Assembly (NCBI RefSeq): GCF_002735305.1
Contig: NZ_PDYG01000074.1
Coordinates: forward strand, 1 to 64,000
DNA: 64,000 nucleotides
Direction of reading: 5' to 3'
Origin: Agathobacter ruminis
Lineage (GTDB): Bacteria; Bacillota; Clostridia; Lachnospirales; Lachnospiraceae
Shown here: in pieces, positions 1 through 6,720 of the stretch
How positions within the stretch are numbered: position 1 is the first letter of the stretch
How the letters are laid out: each line of letters begins with the position of its first letter
Program-made: the position numbers and the translations under genes
Notes under the pieces: model-generated
Told to the model about the DNA's origin: nothing
Databases searched by the model: none
What the model saw: only the letters and a program-made list of their open reading frames with translations

Positions 1-100
1 GTTTACATGTCTGAGGGTGGGGATCCTATGCAGGACCTACCCTCGTGAATAATTCAGGTTAATGGAAGCAAAAAAGCAAATTTGGGGAGTGGGAGAGAAC

Positions 101-388
101 ATGGGAACAGAGGAAAGTAAAAAAATCTGGGAGGAGAACGCACAATTTTGGGATAATGCAATGGGTGACGAATCTAATGAATTTCACAGAGAGGTAGTGC
201 GTCCCAAAGTAACGGAACTTCTATCTCCTAATCCTGCGGATTACATTTTGGATATTGCGTGTGGCAATGGAAATTATTCTTCGTATCTTGCACAAAGAGG
301 CGCTTCGGTTGTCGCTTTTGATTACAGCAAAAAAATGATAGAATTGGCTAAAAGACGGCTGCATATAATCAGGAGACACGGGCTGTAG
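101..388 (+). pseudogene. SAM-dependent methyltransferase, 5' fragment
   Basis: Only the N-terminal third of a class I methyltransferase is left. The SAM-binding motif I is clear (LDIACGNGNYSSYL), followed by the acidic strand VVAFDYS and the helix KKMIELAKRR, after which similarity stops. The last residues before the stop (HIIRRHGL) are the helicase sequence of the next entry read in the wrong frame, so the true junction lies at about 352-361. The ATG at 101 is preferred to the one at 62 because GGGAGTGGGAGAG precedes it. Full-length relatives are about 200-250 residues, so a functional enzyme is unlikely. Confidence 0.7.
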
Positions 389-1224
389 AGCAGCATGAAG
401 TTTATAACGGCGAGATTGGCTTGGTGCTGATGCATCCGTTTGATTCAAAGAACAAGCGGTATAATTTTATTAGTACGATTGAAAGATTCCAGGTTGCATT
501 CTCAAATAAGAATCGGCAGAAATTACGATATAACTATGGTCGTGAGTATGGGAGGAATGATAAAGGCTGGTATCTTCCGGAACAGAAAGTGCAGGAAAAT
601 CTGGAACTGGCATATGCTATCAGTGTTCACAAGTCTCAGGGCTCAGAGTTTGATTATGTGTATATTGTGATCCCGAAAAGAGATAGTCACCTGTTATCGA
701 TGGAACTGCTATATACTGCAATTACCAGAGCACAAAAGAAGGTTACGATTCTCTTGCAGGAAGATATAGGTACCTTGACTGCACTGGGACATCTTGAAAA
801 GTCTGCGGTCAGAAGAATCAACTCATCGGTGTTTGCGTTTAATCCGCTTCCTGAAGAATTGCTATATATTCAGAACTGGTATGCTGATGAGAAGAAGCTG
901 GCTACTTTGTCGGAATACTTTGTGAGATCAAAGTCTGAAGTTATCATTGCCAATATGCTTGTGTCAGAAGAAGTGCCGTTTGTTTATGAGGAACCGCTGT
1001 ATGCGCCGGACGGTACGATGTTCCTGCCTGATTTTACAGTGAAATTCCGAGGCGAAACATATTACTGGGAGCATGTTGGAAGACTTGATCTCCCGGATTA
1101 TCGCGCACACTGGGAAATCAAAGAAAAGTGGTATGAGAAGAACTTTCCTGGCAAACTGTTGATAACATATGAAGGGAAAGACTTATCAACAGCAGCTATG
1201 GATATCATAAAAGGACATAAATAG
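355..1224 (+). pseudogene. Helicase-nuclease, 3' fragment (UvrD-type C-terminus plus PD-(D/E)XK domain)
   Basis: The open frame begins without a start codon at the junction with the methyltransferase remnant; a stop in this frame lies at 349. It opens with NQETRAVEQHEVYNGEIG, a typical OB-like segment of RecD/UvrD helicases, then shows SVHKSQGSEFDYV (motif V-like) and LLYTAITRAQKKV (motif VI). The Walker A half of the ATPase is absent, so it cannot work as a helicase. The last 120 residues look like a PD-(D/E)XK nuclease: SKSEVIIANML, LPDFTV, then YYWEHVG. Helicases with such a C-terminal nuclease are frequent in anti-phage islands. It abuts the next gene (stop at 1224, ATG at 1225), which suggests one operon. 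A short product from TTG 421 is possible but unproven. Confidence 0.65.
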
Positions 1225-1830
1225 ATGAGAAGAAGTGATTATGAAGTATTACGGCTTCAAACTAATAACATGGCATTAGTTTGGAAGGAATCAAGAGGAA
1301 TTGCACCAGATAGTGTTGCTGATAAACTTGATGATGCTATGTTGAAATGGATGTCTGAACTTACAGATACATTGAAAATATGGATCGATAAAGGATCTAC
1401 TATGACAGATGGTGAATTGATATTAGCTCGTACAAATATGGGAGCTTTAGTAGAATCCTGGCTTAAATTCTTTTACTGCGTGTTCTACGAAGACTATATG
1501 AAGAACCCTCTGACGAAAAAGAACAAAAAAGGAAAAATTATTACTGTTGAACCTAATAATATGAAATTCGATGATCTGAAGAACTTCAGTAAAGGAATCC
1601 TTTGGAACGATGATAAGGATCCATTATACGTATGGGTAGATAAGATTCAGCATTATCGAAATGCGGTACATGCATTTAATTACAGAGACATAGGCACGGC
1701 TGAAGAATTCGTGTCTGACATGGAGGAGTTTTATAAATTTGTGAACCACATATTAGATCATCTTCCACCAATAGAAGATTTTTTGCCATGTTATCCGGCA
1801 GGATATGTAACGAATATATATTTTGATTAG
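1225..1830 (+). CDS. Hypothetical protein with HEPN-like RNxxH motif
   Basis: This is an intact 201-residue soluble protein that I cannot assign to a named family. It is predicted mostly helical, and residues 143-151 (HYRNAVHAF) carry R145-N146-x-x-H149. That resembles the RNxxH signature of HEPN-type RNases and of DUF4145-like proteins, although classical HEPN has R-x4-6-H, so the match is suggestive only. No signal peptide or membrane segment is seen. The ATG follows the helicase-nuclease stop codon directly, so the two genes were probably translationally coupled and functionally linked, as in many defence pairs. It ends just before a hairpin at 1836. Confidence 0.55.
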   Translation: MRRSDYEVLRLQTNNMALVWKESRGIAPDSVADKLDDAMLKWMSELTDTLKIWIDKGSTMTDGELILARTNMGALVESWLKFFYCVFYEDYMKNPLTKKNKKGKIITVEPNNMKFDDLKNFSKGILWNDDKDPLYVWVDKIQHYRNAVHAFNYRDIGTAEEFVSDMEEFYKFVNHILDHLPPIEDFLPCYPAGYVTNIYFD

Positions 1831-1835
1831 TTGTA

Positions 1836-1873
1836 TAGCGGCTCTACGGTGATAAACCGGGAGCCACTATTTT
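1836..1873. terminator. Hairpin between convergent genes
   Basis: TAGCGGCTC (1836-1844) pairs with GAGCCACTA (1861-1869) with one mismatch, and TTTTC follows. It separates the HEPN-like gene from the convergent phage polymerase gene and lies at or near the left end of the prophage. Confidence 0.55.
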
Positions 1874-1877
1874 CAAG

Positions 1878-3860
1878 TTAATCTTTTTTATAAAAACTGG
1901 TCTCGTAGCCGTCGGCGCGGAGAAGGATGTCCGGCATCCAGTCCGGAGATCTGCCCATCTGCTTGCAAATCACATTCAGGTCAACATCAGGACTGCATTC
2001 GATGATCAGCTCATCATGAACGTGACCGACGATGAAGAAGTGCCGGAGAGTCTTCATGGCGTAACAGAGGATGTCACGGCTGACGGCCTGAACGATGTTC
2101 TCCACGAACTTCGGACCGTAGGATTCGATGCGTTCCCATTTCTTCGTGGATCCTACTCCTTCATAAGTGACGGACTCTCCGCCATACTGGTTTTCTCCGA
2201 TGCGGGGCTTCACGTAGGAGAGAAGGCGGCCTGAGGGGAGCTTGATGAAGAGCATGCCGCTCTTATAAAAGAAACGGATCCCGCGCACTTCAGTCTGGAT
2301 GCGTTGCGTGATAGTGGTTTTGACGGCGCGGTCGATGTCCCACCAGAAGGCGGTGATCATAGGGTTGGAGTTTCGCCAGGAGTTGACCAGTGGCTGCAGT
2401 TCTTCTTCGGACAGTCCCATTTCAAGAGCACCCATAGATTTCAGTGCACCGACAGATCCACCATATCCGAGAGCCAATTCTGCGATTTTTCCCTTCTGTC
2501 TCAGGTGACCGTTGATCCCGTGCTTTTCGACCGGTACGCTGAACATCTGACTGGCAGAGGCACAGTAGATATCTTTTCCTTCTGCAAATACCTTGGAACG
2601 CCAGGTTTCACCGGCAAGGTAGGCCAGCACTCTGGCTTCGATGGCAGAGAAGTCACTGACTATGAACTTGTATCCGGGACGGGGCACGAAGGCCGTCCGG
2701 ATCAGCTGTGAGAGCGTGTCCGGGATATCATCATAGAGCAGCTGCAGGGTATCATAATCGCCAGCTTTCACAATGGCTCTGGCATCCGCAAGATCCGACA
2801 TGTGGTTTTGCGGAAGGTTCTGCAGCTGGATTAGTCTGCCTGCCCATCTGCCGGAGCGGCTGGCTCCGTAGAACTGGAACATGCCATGAGCTCTGCCGTC
2901 TTTGCAGACAGCATTCTGCATGGCCTGATACTTCTTAACAGATGATTTTGCAAGCTGCAGGCGGAGTCGGAGGGCTTCTTCTACTTGGCCGTCAGTATCA
3001 TCGATCAGCTTTGCCACATCCTTCTTTCCGAGGGATTCTGCTTCTATACCGTTTTCGGAGAGCCAGGCTTTCATCTGCATCACGCTGTTCGGGTTCTCTA
3101 CACCGGTGATATCCTGCATGGTTTCGAAGAGGGCAGTCTTTGAGCGTTCATCAAAGGTGATGGCGTTCTCCACCACATCCATATCCAGGGCGATACCTCT
3201 GTCGTTGATCTCCTGATCGAGATGATATTCATCCCAGATGAAGTTCGGGACAGGGTATTTCGACAGGCGCTTCTGTATCGCCATCTCGACTTCCACATCG
3301 CGCTGATTGTATTTCTTAAAGAGTTCCCATTTCTCAGGATCATGCTCCGGAAGATTCCGGGTGCGACCGCCGTTTGCCTTGGTTGGTTTACAGGGAGTAC
3401 AGAAGTAGCGGATCAGATCTTTACCTTCTTTCAGCTTCTGATCCTGAAGTTTTAATACTGCTCCGACACCTTCCAAAGAGAGCGGAAGTCCCATATACGC
3501 TGACCAGATCATGGAACATTTCCACGAGGCCGGATTGAGATACTGACCGGCGGGATCTTCCGGGATGCTGTATCCGGTAAAGTATTCCGGGTGATGTTTC
3601 TTCAACCAATTGGAGAGACAGACGCGTTCAAAGGAAGCGTTGAAAGCCCACTTGGTTACATTCTCATCAGATAATGCTGCAAGGATTTCATCGGGAATGG
3701 AGTCGCCGCAGGCAAGGTCATACACCACGACGGGTCCACCATCCACTGAGACTCCGAAGAGCAGTACCTCAAATTCATCAGACTCAGCGTACTTGTATGC
3801 ACCGCATTTGGTGATATTTACGTCGCTGTAAGTCTCTAAGTCGATTGACATTTCTTTCAT
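1878..3860 (-). CDS. Phage family A DNA polymerase with 3'-5' exonuclease domain
   Basis: A 660-residue replicative polymerase of the prophage. The N-terminus has the DEDD exonuclease start (MSIDLETYSDV, D7 and E9). The polymerase domain shows motif A (SDFSAIEARVLAYLAGE), motif B (RQKGKIAELALGYGG) and motif C (VGHVHDELIIE), all with the expected catalytic residues. There is no 5'-3' exonuclease domain, as usual for phage members. The ATG at 3860 is preferred to one 13 codons upstream because AAAGGA lies 7-8 bases before it. It is the last gene of the leftward replication operon and comes after the small membrane protein and the DUF2815 and DUF2800 genes, a set commonly found together in clostridial siphophages. 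Confidence 0.92.
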   Translation of the reverse strand: MKEMSIDLETYSDVNITKCGAYKYAESDEFEVLLFGVSVDGGPVVVYDLACGDSIPDEILAALSDENVTKWAFNASFERVCLSNWLKKHHPEYFTGYSIPEDPAGQYLNPASWKCSMIWSAYMGLPLSLEGVGAVLKLQDQKLKEGKDLIRYFCTPCKPTKANGGRTRNLPEHDPEKWELFKKYNQRDVEVEMAIQKRLSKYPVPNFIWDEYHLDQEINDRGIALDMDVVENAITFDERSKTALFETMQDITGVENPNSVMQMKAWLSENGIEAESLGKKDVAKLIDDTDGQVEEALRLRLQLAKSSVKKYQAMQNAVCKDGRAHGMFQFYGASRSGRWAGRLIQLQNLPQNHMSDLADARAIVKAGDYDTLQLLYDDIPDTLSQLIRTAFVPRPGYKFIVSDFSAIEARVLAYLAGETWRSKVFAEGKDIYCASASQMFSVPVEKHGINGHLRQKGKIAELALGYGGSVGALKSMGALEMGLSEEELQPLVNSWRNSNPMITAFWWDIDRAVKTTITQRIQTEVRGIRFFYKSGMLFIKLPSGRLLSYVKPRIGENQYGGESVTYEGVGSTKKWERIESYGPKFVENIVQAVSRDILCYAMKTLRHFFIVGHVHDELIIECSPDVDLNVICKQMGRSPDWMPDILLRADGYETSFYKKD

Positions 3861-3882
3861 CTCATTGTCCTTTCTATGAAAA

Positions 3883-3913
3883 GGGAAGCGGCAGAACATG
3901 CCTGCCGCCTCCC
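3883..3913 (-). terminator. Intercistronic GC-rich hairpin
   Basis: On the minus strand GGGAGGCGGCAG pairs with CTGCCGCTTCCC around a short loop and is followed by TTTTC. It lies between the small membrane protein gene and the polymerase start, so it probably acts as a partial terminator or an mRNA processing/stability element rather than a full stop. Confidence 0.5.
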
Positions 3914-3919
3914 TGGTGC

Positions 3920-4135
3920 TTATCGCTTATCTTCAAGGAGCTTCTTGTAACGGAGCTCAGTCTCCTTGTAATCAAGCTCATCCTTTGCCTTCTTACGTTC
4001 GTATTCTTCCTTGTCCTGTTGCTTGATCTGAAGCATGAAGCGGATCGCGAAGATCAGTCCGATCAGGAAGGTCAGGATAAGAGCGCATCCGAAGATGTTA
4101 CCGATAAGAGTTACTACACTGTTTGCAAATTCCAT
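3920..4135 (-). CDS. Small single-pass membrane protein, phage
   Basis: A 71-residue protein with one hydrophobic segment (about residues 7-34, VVTLIGNIFGCALILTF onward) and a highly charged, probably coiled-coil tail rich in K, E and D from residue 38 on. GAGGTAA precedes the ATG by about 6 bases. I know no function. It sits inside the replication operon and is bracketed by a hairpin on each side, which suggests its dosage is set separately from its neighbours. It could anchor replication proteins at the membrane, but that is a guess. Confidence 0.7.
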   Translation of the reverse strand: MEFANSVVTLIGNIFGCALILTFLIGLIFAIRFMLQIKQQDKEEYERKKAKDELDYKETELRYKKLLEDKR

Positions 4136-4166
4136 GATATTTACCTCATTCTTTCTTTAGATTGTC

Positions 4167-4196
4167 GCAGGCAGCGGCGGTATTGCCGCCACCTGC
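4167..4196 (-). terminator. Intercistronic GC-rich hairpin
   Basis: On the minus strand GCAGGTGGCGGC pairs with GCCGCTGCCTGC with a six-base loop (AATACC). It lies between the DUF2815 stop and the small membrane protein start. No T-run follows, so mRNA stabilisation or processing is more likely than termination. Confidence 0.45.
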
Positions 4197-4208
4197 TTTG
4201 GTTGTCTG

Positions 4209-4778
4209 TTAGTCGAGGAAATCATCCTCATCGTCTGCCGTTGCAAAGTCATCCTCAGCTCTGGACTTGCCTCCGAGAGGTTCACCATCGCGGATCTTCT
4301 GAAGGTTATTCAGACCGCAGGCGATACCCTTGTTGCCGTTGCTGTTGAAGGCGTACAGGTTGATGCTGGCTCTGCCGTAAACGCCGGAATAGACTTCGGA
4401 GCGTTCAAGAATCGGCTGTCTGTCCGCATCCACGATGCCGGGCGCTGTTGCGCTGTTGGCGTTAATGAAGTATGCGTTCTTGTAAGCCTCATCATCCGGT
4501 CTCTCCAGATCACCGTCACGGAGGGGAGTCTTGATGGCGGAGAGGGCAGGAACGGACTTGCCGTTGCCCTTCAGCTTGCTCTGACCTTCCTCATAAGCTG
4601 CCTGGATGGCTGCGTTGATCTTTGCGACCGTAGCGGTATCGGACTTCGGAATGATGAGCGATACGCTGTACTTCGGTGCGCCGCCGTTGATGCTCTTTGG
4701 ATCCCAGACATTCGCATAGCTCCATCTGGTGTTTACGCCTGTGATTACCTTTGTCGGAATTGTTACTTTGTTTGCCAT
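4209..4778 (-). CDS. DUF2815 family protein, probable phage ssDNA-binding protein
   Basis: A 189-residue protein that starts MANKVTIPTKVITGVNTRWS and continues with the WDPKSINGGAPKYSVSLII pattern typical of DUF2815. The family is regarded as OB-fold single-strand binding proteins of phage replication modules; that role is inferred from family and context. The C-terminus is strongly acidic (EDDFATADDEDDFLD), as in SSB-type tails that recruit partner proteins. The ATG at 4778 has AAGGAGGAAAAAATC just upstream and is preferred to an upstream ATG at 4811. Its start lies 14 bases past the stop codon of the DUF2800 gene, in the same operon. Confidence 0.85.
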   Translation of the reverse strand: MANKVTIPTKVITGVNTRWSYANVWDPKSINGGAPKYSVSLIIPKSDTATVAKINAAIQAAYEEGQSKLKGNGKSVPALSAIKTPLRDGDLERPDDEAYKNAYFINANSATAPGIVDADRQPILERSEVYSGVYGRASINLYAFNSNGNKGIACGLNNLQKIRDGEPLGGKSRAEDDFATADDEDDFLD

Positions 4779-4791
4779 GATTTTTTCCTCC

Positions 4792-5913
4792 TTATTCTTC
4801 ACTGAAATCATCTTTGGCTGTGTTCATTGCCGGTCGTTTATCTGATTCCGGCACAAGTGCTGGTTTGCCCTGTGGCTTTGTGATATAGCCGGTCAGGAGT
4901 TCGTTGAACTTCTTCTTGCCGAGAAGAGAAGTCATTGCTGTGATTCCCAGAAGCTTCTTTTCGTAGGGATCGAAGCCTGCTTCAGCCACGACGGCTGCAA
5001 CTGCATTCTCATCTGTGAACTTGCGGTTCGATTTTCCTTCCACGACTTTGAAGCCGGGGTACTCTGTGCCGCTGAGTGCCTGCTGGAGTGCGTATTCTTT
5101 GATGTCATTTGCCCAGGCTACCAGATCATCGATCCGGGGAAGGATGGCTGCTATTTCTGCATCATCCAGGTTGGGCGGCATATCAAAGTCATACTGCGCG
5201 AGTTCCAGATTATGTTCGGCACGCTTACGGCAGGTTGCTTTTGCTTTGCAGAACTGGCAGTGATCTCCGGCGTTGTATTCGCCTTCGCCGTTGTATGCGA
5301 GCTCTGCGGTAGGCTTTAGGATTTCTTCTGCCCATTTCATAAGGTCAGTCTTGCTGATCTCGTAGGTACTGATGTTGTCTCTGCGGGGCTGGAAGATTGT
5401 AAGACGGATGGTCTGTATGTCGTAGATTCCGTCAAAGGTATCCAATGCTCCCAAGGCGTAGCACATCATCTGAGGGTTTTCTGTGGCATCCACCAGGATA
5501 CCAAGACCGTATTTGAAATCGATGATATGCAATACATCATCTGCCACGATCACGCAGTCGCCAGTTCCGAAGCCTTCCGGTACCCACTTTGAGAAGTCCA
5601 GCTTTTCCTCTATGAGGATCAGCGGATCGGAACAGTGCTGCTTTGCGTCGTTTACCTGTTCCATAACATAGGAAGCGTATTCATCGGTGCAGTCAGCCAT
5701 TTCCGCATCAAAGTAGGTAAGGTTCTCAGTTGGATCGTTGGGATCTCTTCCGAGAAGCTTCTCAACCTTGTATTCACAGAGGGCATGTGCATCTGTGCCC
5801 TGCTGGGCGTATGGACTTCCGCTGTCGTTGATGCCAGCACATAATTTTGCGCTAGGCGGGCAGGCAAGCCATCTGTGGCTTGCGGAGGCGGAGAGGTATG
5901 CGTGCTTAGGCAT
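4792..5913 (-). CDS. DUF2800 family phage nuclease (PD-(D/E)XK, Cas4/RecB-like)
   Basis: A 373-residue DUF2800 protein. The start SASASHRWLACPPSAKLC holds the first cysteine of the likely Fe-S site, and the cluster HCQFCKAKATCRKR near residue 225 supplies the others. Between them GDCVIVADDVLHIIDFKYG is the D...DxK core of a RecB/Cas4-type nuclease. The family normally encodes a phage exonuclease working with DUF2815 in recombination or replication. The start at 5913 overlaps the end of the upstream gene by 8 bases, so translation is probably coupled. Confidence 0.85.
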   Translation of the reverse strand: MPKHAYLSASASHRWLACPPSAKLCAGINDSGSPYAQQGTDAHALCEYKVEKLLGRDPNDPTENLTYFDAEMADCTDEYASYVMEQVNDAKQHCSDPLILIEEKLDFSKWVPEGFGTGDCVIVADDVLHIIDFKYGLGILVDATENPQMMCYALGALDTFDGIYDIQTIRLTIFQPRRDNISTYEISKTDLMKWAEEILKPTAELAYNGEGEYNAGDHCQFCKAKATCRKRAEHNLELAQYDFDMPPNLDDAEIAAILPRIDDLVAWANDIKEYALQQALSGTEYPGFKVVEGKSNRKFTDENAVAAVVAEAGFDPYEKKLLGITAMTSLLGKKKFNELLTGYITKPQGKPALVPESDKRPAMNTAKDDFSEE

Positions 5914-6271
5914 CTGTCAGACCTTCCACCTCTGCTACAAGAGCGGCATAGTCTTTTGCATCCACATCAGTAAGGCTGCCTCCGTTGCCGTACTTCTGAA
6001 CGATCGCTTTGACATCAGCTTTGAATCTGCCGTCTGCTTCGTTTGCCTTCTTTGCCAGGATGCCTCTGACCTCTTCCTTGGAATACTGTTTTTCAGCAGG
6101 TGATTCCGCAGGAGCAGCATCCTGTTTCCTTGTCTTCTTCTCAGGCTTTGCCGGGGCAATTTCTTCGGTTCCGGAATAGAATTCCTTCAAAGCTCTGCCG
6201 GTCTCAGCCAATGTTTCTCCGCAACTGATCAGGTTGTCGATCATGGCGGAGAGCTCACTCATTTTGCTCAT
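5906..6271 (-). CDS. Small phage replication-module protein (rRNA biogenesis rrp5-like annotation)
   Basis: A 121-residue protein with a helical N-terminus (MSKMSELSAMIDNLISCGET), a charged low-complexity middle (KPEKKTRKQDAAPAESPAEK) and a helical C-terminal domain beginning YSKEEVRGILAKKANE. Phage homologues are often labelled rrp5-like, a label without known function in phages. It is found next to DUF2800 in clostridial phages, so a role in replication or recombination is inferred. GGAGGT lies 7 bases upstream of the ATG. It overlaps both the gene before it (17 bases) and the gene after it (8 bases). Confidence 0.7.
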   Translation of the reverse strand: MSKMSELSAMIDNLISCGETLAETGRALKEFYSGTEEIAPAKPEKKTRKQDAAPAESPAEKQYSKEEVRGILAKKANEADGRFKADVKAIVQKYGNGGSLTDVDAKDYAALVAEVEGLTDA

Positions 6272-6416
6272 TGTCTTTACCTCCGTTTTCTGTATTCTGT
6301 TTTCTCAGGTTGGCTGCCAGTCTCTTGGCTACGACGCTTATGGCGATGAGAGTATCTATAAGCTCTTCGTCGATAGCGGTATCCTGCTGGCTGTTATCAG
6401 TGGATTCTTTCTGCAT
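6255..6416 (-). CDS. Small hypothetical protein, first gene of leftward phage operon
   Basis: A 53-residue acidic, mostly helical protein starting MQKESTDNSQQDTAIDEELI and ending in a polar tail. The ATG at 6416 is chosen because AAGGAAGG precedes it by about 8 bases; the frame stays open further upstream but without a ribosome site. No family is recognised. It opens the leftward operon, 34 bases after one copy of the 44-bp repeated element, and overlaps the next gene by 17 bases. Confidence 0.65.
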   Translation of the reverse strand: MQKESTDNSQQDTAIDEELIDTLIAISVVAKRLAANLRKQNTENGGKDNEQNE

Positions 6417-6449
6417 CTGCAGCACCTTCCTTTCCGAATGGCTTTGTTG

Positions 6450-6493
6450 CCTTTCTATCTTCCTAAGCGGGTTTGGAAATGGTTTTTCCGGTC
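6450..6493 (-). promoter_or_regulatory. 44-bp bipartite phage element, copy B
   Basis: Reading leftward, GACCGGAAAA is followed after 15 variable bases by GCTTAGGAAGATAG. It matches copy A at 30970 in 37 of 44 positions with no gaps. Its 3' end lies 34 bases before the ATG of the 53-residue protein. Confidence 0.7.
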
Positions 6494-6519
6494 GGAGGGA
6501 AATATTTTTTGAAAAAGAT

Positions 6520-6571
6520 TGCCGATGGCGTGTCGCTATAAAAAGGAAGCGATTCGTCACCGGCATTTTTT
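6520..6571. terminator. Large bidirectional hairpin in divergent region
   Basis: Arms 6520-6537 and 6548-6565 are 18 bases each with four mismatches, some of them G-U on RNA. TTTTTT follows on the plus strand and ATCTTTTTC on the minus strand. It lies between the two outward-facing copies of the 44-bp element, so it is either an insulating terminator in the leaders of both replication operons or part of an origin. Confidence 0.6.
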
Positions 6572-6591
6572 ATGAAAGAAATATGTAGGCT

Positions 6592-6635
6592 GACCGGAAA
6601 ATTCATGCTGCAGGGCGCTTAGGAAGTTAGGAGGA
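6592..6635 (+). promoter_or_regulatory. 44-bp bipartite phage element, copy C
   Basis: GACCGGAAAA, 15 variable bases, then GCTTAGGAAGTTAGGAGG. It matches copy A in 35 of 44 positions with identical spacing and ends 38 bases before the primase start codon. Confidence 0.7.
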
Positions 6636-6639
6636 CTCT

Positions 6640-6720
6640 ATGTCCTTACTTTTTAAGAAAAGAGGTTTGAAGTATGCAGATAACCATGTTTACAGCAGAC
6701 TGCACCGGGCAGGCCGCTAA
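6640..6720 (+). CDS. Possible leader peptide overlapping the primase start
   Basis: A 26-codon ORF begins at an ATG that lies 6-8 bases after TTAGGAGG, a better ribosome site than that of the primase itself. It starts MSLLFKKRGLK and ends inside the primase gene in another frame. The ribosome site is formed by the end of repeat copy C. Whether it is translated is unknown; it could tune primase translation. Confidence 0.3.
   Translation: MSLLFKKRGLKYADNHVYSRLHRAGR

Noticed and set aside
1-60. Riboswitch or tRNA at the left edge
   Set aside because: GAGGGT and ACCCTC can pair, but no conserved core or cloverleaf is present and the window begins here, so it cannot be judged.
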